Source: Halorhabdus sp. BNX81
GTDB taxonomy: Archaea; Halobacteriota; Halobacteria; Halobacteriales; Haloarculaceae
Reading direction: 5' to 3'
Assembly (NCBI RefSeq): GCF_029229925.1
Contig: NZ_CP107254.1
Location: forward strand, 2,728,001-2,792,000
Length of the DNA stretch: 64,000 nt
The notes beneath the pieces are model-generated. The model was not told the origin of the DNA. It searched no databases and worked only from the letters and a program-made list of their open reading frames with translations. Position numbers and translations under genes: made by a program. Of the stretch, positions 20,719 to 29,176 are shown in pieces. Numbering within the stretch: position 1 is the stretch's first letter; every line of letters starts with the position of its first letter.

Positions 20719-21170
20719 ACGACGACGAGACGGCGGGTGGATCCCGCCACGATCAGGCGAGTGGAGCGCTCGACGTGGCGACGCTCTCTTTGCTTGCCCG
20801 ACGCGCCGAGACACACCCACTCGTCGTGGGGTGGGCATTCGAGCCGGATTCGATGTCGCCTCGGCTGCTCGAAGTCCATCTCGACGCCAGCCAGTACCCT
20901 CGATCAGTCACTGACGTCCGACTGGACGTTCGCTGGTTCGAGGGTGGCGACTACACGTTCCACTATCTCGAAACCCACGAACGAGACGACTGGCAATGCC
21001 GATGGGACCGCCACCCGAAGCCCGAGGCACCACGAGCACACGTCCATCCACCGCCGGACGCCGCGGGTATCGAGGAATCCGGGATCGACGAATCACACCA
21101 TCTCGGCGTCCTCTTTACTGTCCTGGAGTGGATCGAATCACGTCTCGAAGCACTTCATGAAGACGACTGA
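20715..21170 (+). CDS. Partner protein of the upstream HTH gene, possibly TumE-like
   Basis: 151 residues, GTG start at 20715 overlapping the upstream stop (GTGA), so translation is coupled. The core DVRLDVRWFEGGDYTFHYLE, then DDWQCRWDRHPKPEAPRAH and HVHPP, ends in a short helix with VLEWIESRLEAL. The pattern of a beta-sheet with a conserved W...Y..Y......RWD..P....HVHP resembles the small TumE/DUF6516 group annotated as toxin-antitoxin components. I am not certain of the family; a two-gene HTH/partner module is what the sequence itself shows. Confidence 0.7.
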   Translation: MNDDETAGGSRHDQASGALDVATLSLLARRAETHPLVVGWAFEPDSMSPRLLEVHLDASQYPRSVTDVRLDVRWFEGGDYTFHYLETHERDDWQCRWDRHPKPEAPRAHVHPPPDAAGIEESGIDESHHLGVLFTVLEWIESRLEALHEDD

Positions 21171-21198
21171 TCGACGAGAGAGGGACGGCCAATACCGT

Positions 21199-22245
21199 CT
21201 ATGGCGTCAGTCGCCCGACTTCGAGCCACTCGATTCGGGGGTCGCCGTCCGCGTCAGCCTCCGCCACCAGCGCGAACACCATCCGCTTTCGAACGCCGTG
21301 GGCCAGTCGGACGTCAAGCGCGAGATCGCGCGGCGTGAAAGCGTGATTCGCCGGTAACACCCGCACGAGCAACTCGGAGTGGCCCAGCGAGTCGACGGTC
21401 TCGACGTCGGCGTACGTCCGGAAATCAGCGCCGAACTTGTAGCCCGTCTTGGGCACGACGCCACGCTCGCGGAGTGCCCGATAGACCGCGAGGCGACGGT
21501 CGAAGCGCTCGCCCTCGACCTCGCGACCGCACTCGACGATCGCGTCCGCACCGCCCTCGACGTCGAGCACGCCTTGGCGGGCCAACGCGGCGGCCTCGAT
21601 CAGCGAGAGCTGGATGGGCTCGCCCGTCTCGTCGTCGAGCGGTTGGCCGTAGAACCCCTCGTGGTAGAGTGCTTCTGGCGGGTCCCAGACCAGGACTCGG
21701 TCGCCCAGCAGGTCGGCCGCGACCCCGGTCGACAGGTCGACCGTCGTCGAGCCGTCGATCTCGGGGTGGCCCGTTTCGAGATAGGTGATCGCCGACTCCT
21801 CGTCGACGACTGCCAGGACGCTATCGCCCAGCGTGGCCGCGGAGACGGCCGTCCGCTCACTTATCGCCCGGATCCGATAGGCGACATCGTCGTCCCAGGG
21901 CCCCTGTCCACGCGGGTAGACAACGAAGTCGGCCCCCGCTGGATCGTCGACCCAGCCCTCGCGGGCGGGCGAGAGGTAGAACCCCCGATCCCGGAGGTCC
22001 TTGTAGACTAAGACGGCGATCTCCGAGACGGCGGCCGAGGAAACGAGCGTCCGGAAGTCCAACGCATCGCCGGTTGTGGCATCCCGGACGTGTTCGACGT
22101 CACCCCGGTAGAGAAGATGGGCGGCCTCGACCGGTGCCAACACCAGCCCGCCGGCCTCGACATGACCGTACCCACGGGAGTCATAGAAGCGCTCGCGAGC
22201 CTCGCTACCCCCGCGGACCACGTCTCCCTCACGGACCAGTTCCAT
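21199..22245 (-). CDS. endA: tRNA-splicing endonuclease
   Basis: Cuts bulge-helix-bulge motifs in pre-tRNA and pre-rRNA. 348 residues, i.e. the fused two-unit form found in haloarchaea, which dimerises. The C-terminal catalytic unit shows the Tyr-His-Lys triad region: KFGADFRTY (Tyr), GHSELLVRVLP (His), GVRKRMVFAL (Lys). The N-terminal unit (YDSRGYGHVEAGGLVLAPVEAAHLL) is the degenerate repeat. Start chosen at MELVREGD; the longer frame is less likely. It lies 83 nt downstream of the NucS-like gene on the same strand. Confidence 0.94.
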   Translation of the reverse strand: MELVREGDVVRGGSEARERFYDSRGYGHVEAGGLVLAPVEAAHLLYRGDVEHVRDATTGDALDFRTLVSSAAVSEIAVLVYKDLRDRGFYLSPAREGWVDDPAGADFVVYPRGQGPWDDDVAYRIRAISERTAVSAATLGDSVLAVVDEESAITYLETGHPEIDGSTTVDLSTGVAADLLGDRVLVWDPPEALYHEGFYGQPLDDETGEPIQLSLIEAAALARQGVLDVEGGADAIVECGREVEGERFDRRLAVYRALRERGVVPKTGYKFGADFRTYADVETVDSLGHSELLVRVLPANHAFTPRDLALDVRLAHGVRKRMVFALVAEADADGDPRIEWLEVGRLTP

Positions 22246-22328
22246 GGTCTGACCTGCCGGCGGGCGGGCAAAGGCGCTACGGTCCAAGCCCACAGCGGCC
22301 GGTCGAAGGGAAACGGCCCATCGCCGTG

Positions 22329-23084
22329 TCAGGGTTCCGCCGGAACGCCGCCCGAACCGTCCCGCCAGGCCTCACAGGTCGCGTCCAGACACCGCCGCCC
22401 GCCGGCGGTCTCGAACAGCGGAAGGCCACAGGTACACTCGCCGACCACGACGCCGGCGGGGAACGCAAAGCCGGTGTCACACTCGGGATAATGCTCACAA
22501 CCTGCGAGCAAGCCGCCGCGACGGAGAACCCGGAGATCGCCCTCACAGTTCGGACAGTCCCACTCGCGGTCGAAGACCTCGGCGACGGCGTCGTCCATCG
22601 ATTCGCAGTCGCGGTCGACACAGACTTCGAATGCTCGACCGCGTTCGACCCGCATTTTCGGGAGGCCACACTCGCAGTGATCGTCGATGACTTCGGCGTC
22701 GCCGGGGAGTCCATGGCGGGCGTCACAACCCGTGCAGGCGACGGCGTCGGTAACCCGGACGAGGGCCGCTCCGCAGTCAGGACACTCGCCGACGGGCGAC
22801 CCCGCGGCGCTGGCAGGGTAGCGACCGCTCGCCGTCTCGTCGTGGATCTCGACGGTGAGGCGCTGGTCGCCGTCGGTCGCCGCGAGGTGGGTTCCGTCGA
22901 TCGTCACCGTCTCCGCCCGGGTGAGCCACGCGACCGGCTGGTACCCCTCGGCGTCGTGGACCAGGACCGTGTTGTCCGGCTTGACGACGACCAGGACCTG
23001 CCCGCGCTGTTCGTGCTCGCGGACGCGAGAACCGTCGAACGTAGTCGTACACTCCCCGGCGACGACGTGAATGCCATCGTGCAT
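22329..23084 (-). CDS. NucS N-terminal-like domain fused to topoisomerase-type zinc ribbons
   Basis: 251 residues. Residues ~1-95 match the N-terminal (DNA-binding, PCNA-associated) domain of the mismatch endonuclease NucS/EndoMS: VAGECTTTFDGSR, GQVLVVVKPDNTVLVHDAEG, YQPVAWL. Where NucS has its RecB-like nuclease, this protein has a run of zinc fingers: CPDCGAALVRV, CTGCD, CECGLPKMRV, CPNCEGDLRVLRRGG with CEHYPECD, and CTCGLPLF, the pattern of topoisomerase I C-terminal ribbons. No nuclease motif remains. Probably binds DNA; the job is unknown. Start MHDGIHVV at 23084. Upstream of endA in the same orientation. Confidence 0.85.
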   Translation of the reverse strand: MHDGIHVVAGECTTTFDGSRVREHEQRGQVLVVVKPDNTVLVHDAEGYQPVAWLTRAETVTIDGTHLAATDGDQRLTVEIHDETASGRYPASAAGSPVGECPDCGAALVRVTDAVACTGCDARHGLPGDAEVIDDHCECGLPKMRVERGRAFEVCVDRDCESMDDAVAEVFDREWDCPNCEGDLRVLRRGGLLAGCEHYPECDTGFAFPAGVVVGECTCGLPLFETAGGRRCLDATCEAWRDGSGGVPAEP

Positions 23085-23229
23085 ACGCCAGTTGGCCGCC
23101 CCCTCCGGTATAAACGCGCGGCCGGACTGACGGGCGACGGCGAACGGAACGACAGACGGCTGATCGACGGTGTTGCAGAAGTGCAGCGGTCGATCCCGGC
23201 GTGAGCACGGGCACGGCCCAGCGAGAGGG

Positions 23230-23658
23230 TCACCGCGAAGCACGCTCTGCAGTCCAATCAGCCCTCGGCTCGACAGCGTTTCGAATCGTCAGCCTGGCGA
23301 CTTCCGGCCGGGCGTTGTTCTCGCCGCCGGCCGGGAGGAATTCGAAGGGGTATGGGCCCCCACTGTCGCCGAGGCGTGCCGCAAGCGTAACGAGGTCCCC
23401 GGCCTCGGCAACAACGAATTCGCGCCGGACCCGGGTCTCGCCGGCGGGAACGATCGTTTCGAGGGACGCTTCGTATCGGTCTTCGACGGCCGTTACCGAG
23501 ACCGGAAGTGAACGCGCGGCCGTGTTCTCGATAACCACCGTGCCGCCCGGATAGATCGGATCGGCACTGTCGGTCATCACTAGCCCGAAGCAGCCTGATA
23601 TGGACGTGATGCCAAGCAAACTCCCGACTGTTCCGAGAAACTGTCGTCTGTCAGACAT
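23230..23658 (-). CDS. Tat-exported lipoprotein of unknown function
   Basis: 142 residues. N-terminus MSDRRQFLGTVGSLLGITSI carries a twin-arginine motif and ends in a lipobox SGC (cysteine ~22), so it is exported folded and lipid-anchored. The mature part is a small beta-sandwich (GGTVVIENTAARSLPVSVTA, then LVTLAARLGD). Its start overlaps the stop of a small upstream reading frame. No function recognised. Confidence 0.82.
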   Translation of the reverse strand: MSDRRQFLGTVGSLLGITSISGCFGLVMTDSADPIYPGGTVVIENTAARSLPVSVTAVEDRYEASLETIVPAGETRVRREFVVAEAGDLVTLAARLGDSGGPYPFEFLPAGGENNARPEVARLTIRNAVEPRADWTAERASR

Positions 23659-23836
23659 CGTCTCTCGTTTCGCGGATGGTGATGTCTCGGGTCATCGGTG
23701 GCGGGAACTGTCTGTCAGTTTCGGGGCCGTTACAGCAACGGCGGGAGTATCCCCACCTCCCCGGACGGAGTGATACCCGAAGGGGACGGACGATGACGAC
23801 GGCGGCGATCACGACGAGGGCGAAGGGAGGGCGCAT
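23651..23836 (-). CDS. Possible small membrane peptide overlapping the lipoprotein start
   Basis: 61 residues, MRPPFALVVIAAVVIV followed by a basic tail. One hydrophobic segment at the N-terminus. It ends 8 nt inside the lipoprotein gene (ATGTCTGA overlap), the arrangement seen in coupled operons. No TATA at the usual spacing. It could be chance; listed because nothing else occupies this stretch. Confidence 0.3.
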   Translation of the reverse strand: MRPPFALVVIAAVVIVRPLRVSLRPGRWGYSRRCCNGPETDRQFPPPMTRDITIRETRDDV

Positions 23837-24139
23837 GGATTGAATGTCTGATGTGGCTCGACTGGGTCGCACTGATCGACGGGCTTGCTGGACGGTCGTC
23901 GACAGGACGTCCGTTCCGGCGTTTGCCGCCAAGAGATATACGGATTGTTCGGCGTTTCGGATTCGGAAACCGTGCAAGCTATGGTATCGGTGTGACCCGG
24001 AAACGCAAGTATGGGCGTACGCAACCGGCTCGGTGAGATCGACGGCCTCGTCGCATTGCGGTAGTCGCTACTCAGTGTGTCTGCAACGATTGAATCGGCG
24101 GTGCTCCCCGAGCAATCCGACCATCACATTTATCCCCCT
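23837..24139. other. Intergenic stretch without a convincing gene
   Basis: Short frames on both strands have no family features or promoters. A minus-strand TATA-like CGTATATCTC at ~23934-23943 could drive the small peptide and lipoprotein. A plus-strand TATA-like CATTTATCC (24127-24135) belongs to the ABC operon. Confidence 0.4.
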
Positions 24140-24176
24140 GTGTAAAACATGCTTTACTGTAAAGAGTTGTTTACAC
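24140..24176 (+). promoter_or_regulatory. Operator-like dyad in the ABC operon promoter
   Basis: GTGTAAAACA (24140-24149) and its inverse TGTTTACAC (24168-24176) flank a perfect 13-nt palindrome CTTTACTGTAAAG. All lie just downstream of a TATA-like CATTTATCC, i.e. over the probable start site, the position of a repressor site. The half-site GTGTAAAACA recurs at 26891 before the DUF2178/XRE genes. Confidence 0.65.
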
Positions 24177-24273
24177 CCATGACGGACGACTCCGCCCCAA
24201 CACGGTCCCCACAGCACGCATCGCCATGTGGTCGACGAACGCCCGGTGTCCCATGTTCGAGGAGGGAGCCACA

Positions 24274-25080
24274 ATGACGGAACCAGCTGTCGTCGCCGAC
24301 GGCCTCACGAAGCGCTACGGCGAGGACCCCGTGGTCGATGACCTCTCGCTGTCGGTCCCGCGAGGAAGCGTCTACGGATTTCTCGGGCCGAACGGAGCCG
24401 GGAAGACCACGACCATGCGAATGCTGGTTTCCCTCTCGGAACCGACAGCCGGGTCCGGGACGGTTGCGGGCGTGCCGATCTCGAACCGGCCGGCACTGAC
24501 CCAACGGATCGGCTATCTCCCGGCTGACCCGCCAGTCTTCGAGGAACTCACCGCCTGGGAGCACCTGCGTCACGTCGCCCGTCTCCACGGAATCGACGAC
24601 GAGCGAGCCGACGAGCGGATCGAGACGCTCCTCGGTCGATTTGGCCTGCTCGAAGACGCCGATAGCCGGATCGAAGCCTACTCGACAGGGATGACCAAGA
24701 AGGTCGGGATCATCGCGGCGCTGTTTCACGACCCCGACGTGGTCTTTCTCGACGAACCGACCGCCGGCCTCGATCCGCGCGCCGCCCGCACCGTCAGAAA
24801 CACGATCGCCGATCTCGTCACCCGGGAGATGACCGTTTTCCTCTCGACGCACATCCTGCCCGTCGTCGAGGAACTGGCCGACACCGTCGGCGTCATCGAC
24901 GAGGGGACGCTCGTCGCGGAGGCCCCGCCCGCGGAATTGAAGCGACGGGCCGAAGCGTCGCCCGATCTCGAGACGGCCTTCCTCGAGATCACTGCCGAAC
25001 GGGACGGATCGCCCGCCGATCAACCGGCATCGTCGGCAACCACCCAGGCAGCCGCCGGCGGAGGTGGGGCGGATGGCTGA
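24274..25080 (+). CDS. ABC transporter ATP-binding protein
   Basis: 268 residues. Walker A GPNGAGKTTTMRM (residues ~38-50), signature STGMTKKV, Walker B VVFLDEPTAGLD, H-loop STHIL, then a long helical/acidic tail. Start MTEPAVVADG is preceded by a GGAGGGA ribosome-binding site; an ATG seven codons upstream is an alternative. The DrrA-like exporter type pairs with the membrane protein that overlaps it by 8 nt. Substrate unknown; the operator suggests control by the XRE protein encoded nearby. Confidence 0.95.
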   Translation: MTEPAVVADGLTKRYGEDPVVDDLSLSVPRGSVYGFLGPNGAGKTTTMRMLVSLSEPTAGSGTVAGVPISNRPALTQRIGYLPADPPVFEELTAWEHLRHVARLHGIDDERADERIETLLGRFGLLEDADSRIEAYSTGMTKKVGIIAALFHDPDVVFLDEPTAGLDPRAARTVRNTIADLVTREMTVFLSTHILPVVEELADTVGVIDEGTLVAEAPPAELKRRAEASPDLETAFLEITAERDGSPADQPASSATTQAAAGGGGADG

Positions 25081-26809
25081 GGAGTCGTCTGTGCTGTCGC
25101 GGTCCTCGACGAGTGCGTCGAGCGACCGCGGCGTCCGGTCGGTGGGAGGGTGGCTGTACTCGTTCCTGCCGGTCCCGGCCCGGAGCCTGGAGGTCGCCCG
25201 GATCGACCTGTTGCGGGGGTATCGCTGGGTCAGACACCAGGATCTCTGGCTCGCCTTTAGCGCAGTCGTTGGCGTGATGGGCGCGTTCTTCCTCGTCCAG
25301 ACGTACGCGATCGCGAGTGACGTCGGCGCGGCGATCGCCGCCGGGGAGAGACTCCCGACGTGGCTCGTCTTGGCGACGAGCGTGGTCTGGGTCTTCCTGG
25401 CGGTCTTCCTCGCGGGGGACGCCTTTGGGACGAACGGCGATCTCGATCACGGCGGACAGTACCTCACGATCCGACCCGCCGCGGACCTTGTGGGCGGACT
25501 CCTGCTGTCGGCCGCCGCGAAGTTCTCGGTGTACACGATCGGTCTCGGCCTGGCCGGCGGTGCGGGACTCGTCGTCGGGACTGGCTCACCACTCCCGCTG
25601 GTCGGAGTCGCCGGTGCGGCCGTGCTCATACCGACGACTGCGACGGCGGTCGGCTACCCGGTCGGGTTGGCGCTGAAGGGTGTGGTCCGCCGCTCGGCGA
25701 ACCTCAAGCGGCTGACGACGGTGCTCGGCGTCGGGATCGGCCTCGCGTACGTCACGCTCTCGGTGACCGGCGAGTTGGTCACCCTGGTCGTCTCCCTCCA
25801 CCCAGTTCTGACCTCGCCCCCGCTAACGTGGTTCGGGCATCTCACCGTTGTGACGACGCCCGGTGCCGGCGTACCCGTCGCCGGCGTTCTCTGGCTCCTC
25901 GCCGTCGCCCCGCTGGTCGTCGTCGGTGGAACGATCCTTTCGGTCCCGATCGCTCGCTACGCGTGGCTCGCAGATCCAGCCCGCAGGACTGACGACGAGG
26001 ACCCGGATCTGCCGGCTGCCCCCGACTCCCGGCTTGACGACGTGCTCGACGTGCTCTGTCGAACGCCCGCGACGCGTGGCGTCGCAAGTACGACGCTCAG
26101 GCGGGCGGTCCGGTCGCCGTTCCAGTTCGTCTTCGTCGCTCCGCCGCTTTTGGCCGGGATCCTCTTCGTCGAGAGTGCGGTGACGACCGGCACCGTCCCG
26201 TGGTACGTTCCCTGGTTCGTCGTCTGGTACGGGGCGTGGGCGGCCGGCGCGGTCGTGCCGCTGAATCCACTGGGGAACCAGGGCGGGACGCTGCCCAGGC
26301 TGCTGACGTCCCCGGCACGGGGCCGACACGTCGTCCACGGCACCGTTGTCGCCGCCACGCTCGTCGCCGCTCCGCCGACCGTCGGCATCGCGCTCGGGGC
26401 TGGCTACCTGGCCGACAGTTCCCTGGCCGTGCTGGCCTCCCTCGCCCTCGCCGGCGTCGGTGCTGTCGCGGGAAGCGCCGTCCTCGCGACCGGAATCGGG
26501 TCCGTCTTCCCGCGCTTCGAGGGGATCAGTCTGGACGGGGGTCGACAGGCAGTCCCGCCGAGCAAGCGTGCCTACACCCTCTTCTCGATCGTGCTGAGTA
26601 CGGTCGTCCTCGCTGTCGCATTCGTCGCCGACGGGACCGCTCGGGTTCTGGGGTCTGCCCTGGTGTCGCAGTGGCTGCCGTTCGGACTCGATATCGGTGC
26701 AGGGATGCTTGAGACGGTCGCGTGGCTCGCCCTTGCGAGTGCAGCCCTCGCGCTCCCGCTCGCCTACCGACTCGCCGTCCATCGGCTCGAAACCTATCGT
26801 CTCCCGTAA
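25073..26809 (+). CDS. ABC exporter membrane subunit
   Basis: 578 residues with about twelve hydrophobic segments; begins with a short cytoplasmic stretch (MAEESSVLSRSST). It overlaps the ATPase gene by 8 nt, so the two are cotranslated. It looks like the large two-domain permease of ABC-2-type exporters, with a central cytoplasmic loop (~residues 300-345: DDEDPDLPAAPDSRLDDVLD) between two membrane halves. No substrate-binding protein is encoded, consistent with export or lipid/peptide handling. Confidence 0.88.
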   Translation: MAEESSVLSRSSTSASSDRGVRSVGGWLYSFLPVPARSLEVARIDLLRGYRWVRHQDLWLAFSAVVGVMGAFFLVQTYAIASDVGAAIAAGERLPTWLVLATSVVWVFLAVFLAGDAFGTNGDLDHGGQYLTIRPAADLVGGLLLSAAAKFSVYTIGLGLAGGAGLVVGTGSPLPLVGVAGAAVLIPTTATAVGYPVGLALKGVVRRSANLKRLTTVLGVGIGLAYVTLSVTGELVTLVVSLHPVLTSPPLTWFGHLTVVTTPGAGVPVAGVLWLLAVAPLVVVGGTILSVPIARYAWLADPARRTDDEDPDLPAAPDSRLDDVLDVLCRTPATRGVASTTLRRAVRSPFQFVFVAPPLLAGILFVESAVTTGTVPWYVPWFVVWYGAWAAGAVVPLNPLGNQGGTLPRLLTSPARGRHVVHGTVVAATLVAAPPTVGIALGAGYLADSSLAVLASLALAGVGAVAGSAVLATGIGSVFPRFEGISLDGGRQAVPPSKRAYTLFSIVLSTVVLAVAFVADGTARVLGSALVSQWLPFGLDIGAGMLETVAWLALASAALALPLAYRLAVHRLETYRLP

Positions 26810-26890
26810 CGGTGTCCGATCGACGCCATCCGTCGTTACCGATCGTGCGGTTCGCTCCCGACGGCGGATGACACCAACTATATGATCGCG

Positions 26891-26900
26891 GTGTAAAACA
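26891..26900 (+). promoter_or_regulatory. Operator-like half-site before the DUF2178/XRE genes
   Basis: GTGTAAAACA, identical to the left half-site at 24140, again just downstream of a TATA (AACTATATGATC, 26877-26888) and 26 nt upstream of the GTG start. Both copies continue with NNCTT (identity over 15 positions with two free bases). Confidence 0.6.
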
Positions 26901-26925
26901 GCCTTGACGACAACGAGGCTCAACC

Positions 26926-27342
26926 GTGACTACTGGAAACGTACTGAACCTGACCCGTCAACGCTACCGGGGGCTCGTTTACGGTATCGCCGCCGTCGCC
27001 ATCCTTGCACTCCTCGCCGGGTTGGCGGTTGGGCAGCACCTCGCCGGTACCGTCGTCTACATGGTCGGTGCATGGTTCGCCGGCGGCATTGCCGTGGTTG
27101 GGCCCGTCTGGAGCGACAGGACACTGCAGGACGAGCGCGATTACGAACTCCACAACCGGGCCAGCGGGCTACTCATCGGGATCACGATGGTCGTCGGGTT
27201 GAGTGTGTTGCCGGCAGTCTACGTTCTCGACGCCGGCGACGTCCTCGAGATCTCGGGCGTCGTCTCGGGCATCGTCCTCACGCTCTCGGCGCTGTTCCTG
27301 CTGTACGGCGTCTGTTTCGGGATCGTCAAACGACAGTACTGA
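26926..27342 (+). CDS. DUF2178-like four-segment membrane protein
   Basis: 138 residues, GTG start. Four transmembrane segments in two pairs (YGIAAVAILALLAGLAVG, VVYMVGAWFAGGIAVVGPVW / GLLIGITMVVGLSVLPAVYV, VVSGIVLTLSALFLLYGVCF), separated by a charged loop with RTLQDERDYELHNRAS, typical of DUF2178 proteins, which are regularly encoded next to a small XRE regulator. The XRE gene starts 3 nt after its stop. Function unknown; a membrane partner or sensor of the regulator is plausible. Confidence 0.82.
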   Translation: MTTGNVLNLTRQRYRGLVYGIAAVAILALLAGLAVGQHLAGTVVYMVGAWFAGGIAVVGPVWSDRTLQDERDYELHNRASGLLIGITMVVGLSVLPAVYVLDAGDVLEISGVVSGIVLTLSALFLLYGVCFGIVKRQY

Positions 27343-27345
27343 CCC

Positions 27346-27549
27346 ATGCGTAATGACCTCTCCGAACGACGGGAAGCCCAAGGCGTGAGCCAGGGCGACC
27401 TCGCGCAGGCGGTCGGCGTGACGCGTCAGACGATCAACGCGATCGAACGTGATCGCTACAACCCGTCGCTCGAACTCGCCTTCGCCCTTGCGGAGCACTT
27501 CGACTGCGCTATCGAGGACATCTTCGATCCAGTCGAGATCGACCCATGA
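27346..27549 (+). CDS. XRE-family transcriptional regulator (minimal helix-turn-helix)
   Basis: 67 residues, a single XRE domain: RREAQGVSQGDLAQAVGVTR, QTINAIERDRYNPSLELAF, then ALAEHFDCAIEDIFDP, the YozG/YgzD type. Encoded directly after the DUF2178-like gene (3 nt gap). The shared GTGTAAAACA motif upstream of its own operon and of the ABC operon 2.7 kb away makes it the natural candidate for autorepression and control of the exporter; this is inferred. Confidence 0.95.
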   Translation: MRNDLSERREAQGVSQGDLAQAVGVTRQTINAIERDRYNPSLELAFALAEHFDCAIEDIFDPVEIDP

Positions 27550-27623
27550 GAGTCGGTCTTTCCACCGCCGTCGACCCGTTGGACCGACAAACCGAAGAGG
27601 ATCGCCACCTGTGACCCCGACAC

Positions 27624-28946
27624 GTGCGCGTCCCGCCCTCCACCATCGATTCGTTGCCCGCTCCCGCGTGGCTCCGTGACCTCCCCGTCGTCGTCGGGAA
27701 CCTCCTTCCGATCGCCGGCGTCCTCTGTTTCGGGTGGTCGCCGACGGCCCTGTTGCTCGTCTACCAGGCCGAGCTGGCGGCGATCTGCGTCTGGACCGTA
27801 GTCAAGATCCCCTTCGCCCACAAGCGACCCAACAACGCCATCGACGACCGCTTCAGGCTGCTCGGGCCACTCCAGGAGAAACGCGGTGCGGTCGGAGTGC
27901 CGGGGCGGCTCCCGCCGGTGTACCCGCGGAACGTCCCGACGCTCGTCTTCGCGGTCGTCATCGCACCCGTCGTCGTCGGACTGGCGTTCGTCGCTTTCGC
28001 ACTGACGCGGCCGACGGTCACCGAGGCCGACGCGGCTGCGTTCCTCCTCGGGGGGGCCGCGGTGTTTCTCACCCGCGGGATCGACACCTACCGCGAGTAC
28101 TTCCGTGGAAACGGGTATCGCGAGCACTCCCCTCGCTCGTTGCTGCTCGTTCCCTTCAAGTACCTCTTCGTCGTCGGCCTCCTGTTCATGGCCTTTCTCT
28201 CGCTTGAATCGACCGTGGAGACGACTGCAATCCTCGATCCCCGGCGGTCGGTGCTGGTCCTCGCCGTCGGGAAACTCGCCTACGACATCCGGGCGAGCCG
28301 ACTCGAACGTGACGACGACCGCCGGAGCCTGTTCTCGCGGCTCTACGGGAGCAAACGCACCGAGATCGAACCCGAACCCGTCGAGACGCCGGACGCGGAA
28401 CCGGGTCTCCGGACATCGATGAGTCGGACGGCGGCAATCGTCGATGCCCTGCTTCACGGGCTCGCCTATCTGGCTGGCGCGATCGGGTTCGTCACCGCTT
28501 TGATCGTCGGCTTTGGCGTGCTCGCGTCGAGCGTCGGGATCGTCGTCGTCGGCCTCGGCCTGGGCGGGTTCTTCGTGGCAGTGCGAGCAACCACGCGCTA
28601 TCTCCGGTACGGGACGCTCGAATACCACTGCTACGACGACGTGCTCGTGGCCTACGACCGTCTCCTCGGGGAACCACAGGCGAAAGTAGAGAAGCATGCG
28701 ATCACTGATATCACGCGCTCGGAAGGACTGATCGATCGCCTGCTCGGAACTGAGACTCTCGATTTCGACGTGTATTTGACGGACGACACGACGATGGAGC
28801 TGTTCGTCCCGGGTCCCGAAATGGTCGATACCGACGACGACGCCAACGAGAGCGTTGCGATGGTCGTCCCGCATCTCTCGGATCCCCGGTCGATCACGGA
28901 GACGCTCGGACTCTCGTGGCATCTCGACGACAGCGCAGGTGAGTGA
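27624..28946 (+). CDS. DUF6498-like membrane protein with C-terminal PH-like domain
   Basis: 440 residues, GTG start. The N-terminal half has about six transmembrane segments (LPVVVGNLLPIAGVLCFGW, TLVFAVVIAPVVVGLAFVAF, etc.) in a pattern I associate with DUF6498. After a linker come two further segments (~LLHGLAYLAGAIGFVTALIV) and a ~100-residue soluble domain beginning TTRYLRYGTLEYHCYDDVLV that resembles bacterial PH domains. No function can be assigned. 75 nt downstream of the XRE gene, so possibly the same transcript. Confidence 0.8.
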   Translation: MRVPPSTIDSLPAPAWLRDLPVVVGNLLPIAGVLCFGWSPTALLLVYQAELAAICVWTVVKIPFAHKRPNNAIDDRFRLLGPLQEKRGAVGVPGRLPPVYPRNVPTLVFAVVIAPVVVGLAFVAFALTRPTVTEADAAAFLLGGAAVFLTRGIDTYREYFRGNGYREHSPRSLLLVPFKYLFVVGLLFMAFLSLESTVETTAILDPRRSVLVLAVGKLAYDIRASRLERDDDRRSLFSRLYGSKRTEIEPEPVETPDAEPGLRTSMSRTAAIVDALLHGLAYLAGAIGFVTALIVGFGVLASSVGIVVVGLGLGGFFVAVRATTRYLRYGTLEYHCYDDVLVAYDRLLGEPQAKVEKHAITDITRSEGLIDRLLGTETLDFDVYLTDDTTMELFVPGPEMVDTDDDANESVAMVVPHLSDPRSITETLGLSWHLDDSAGE

Positions 28947-29062
28947 ACGGGTGCGTTGGGCCCCCGGACAACACCGCCGCCGAACGCGGTTCAAACGCCC
29001 CTTTGACCTTCTGTCAGGTATATGAGCGTGGGTCGAATACGGTGAAACGTGGAGGTGTCACG

Positions 29063-29176
29063 ATGCCGCTCCTGAAATGTTCCCACTGTCCCCGACGGTT
29101 CGACTCGCTCTCCGACGTGCGCGAGCACGTCTCCCGTGACCACGAACAGAACACGCACGGACACACGGGACGCTGA
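29063..29176 (+). CDS. Mini C2H2 zinc-finger protein
   Basis: 37 residues with one zinc finger filling most of it: CSHCPRRFDSLSDVREHVSR, with histidines at H and DHEQ, i.e. C-x2-C-x12-H-x3-4-H. A GGAGGTG ribosome-binding site (29051-29057) precedes the ATG by 5 nt and decides the start; longer upstream frames lack it. Such tiny C2H2 proteins are recurrent in haloarchaea and often regulatory; the target is unknown. Confidence 0.85.
   Translation: MPLLKCSHCPRRFDSLSDVREHVSRDHEQNTHGHTGR

Noticed and set aside
23844-24182. Plus-strand frame of 112 codons before the ABC operon
   Set aside because: No family character, runs through the promoter and operator, and no promoter of its own.
27456-28994. 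512-codon minus-strand frame
   Set aside because: Antisense of the DUF6498-like gene, with no family motif and an Arg/Asp-rich shadow composition.
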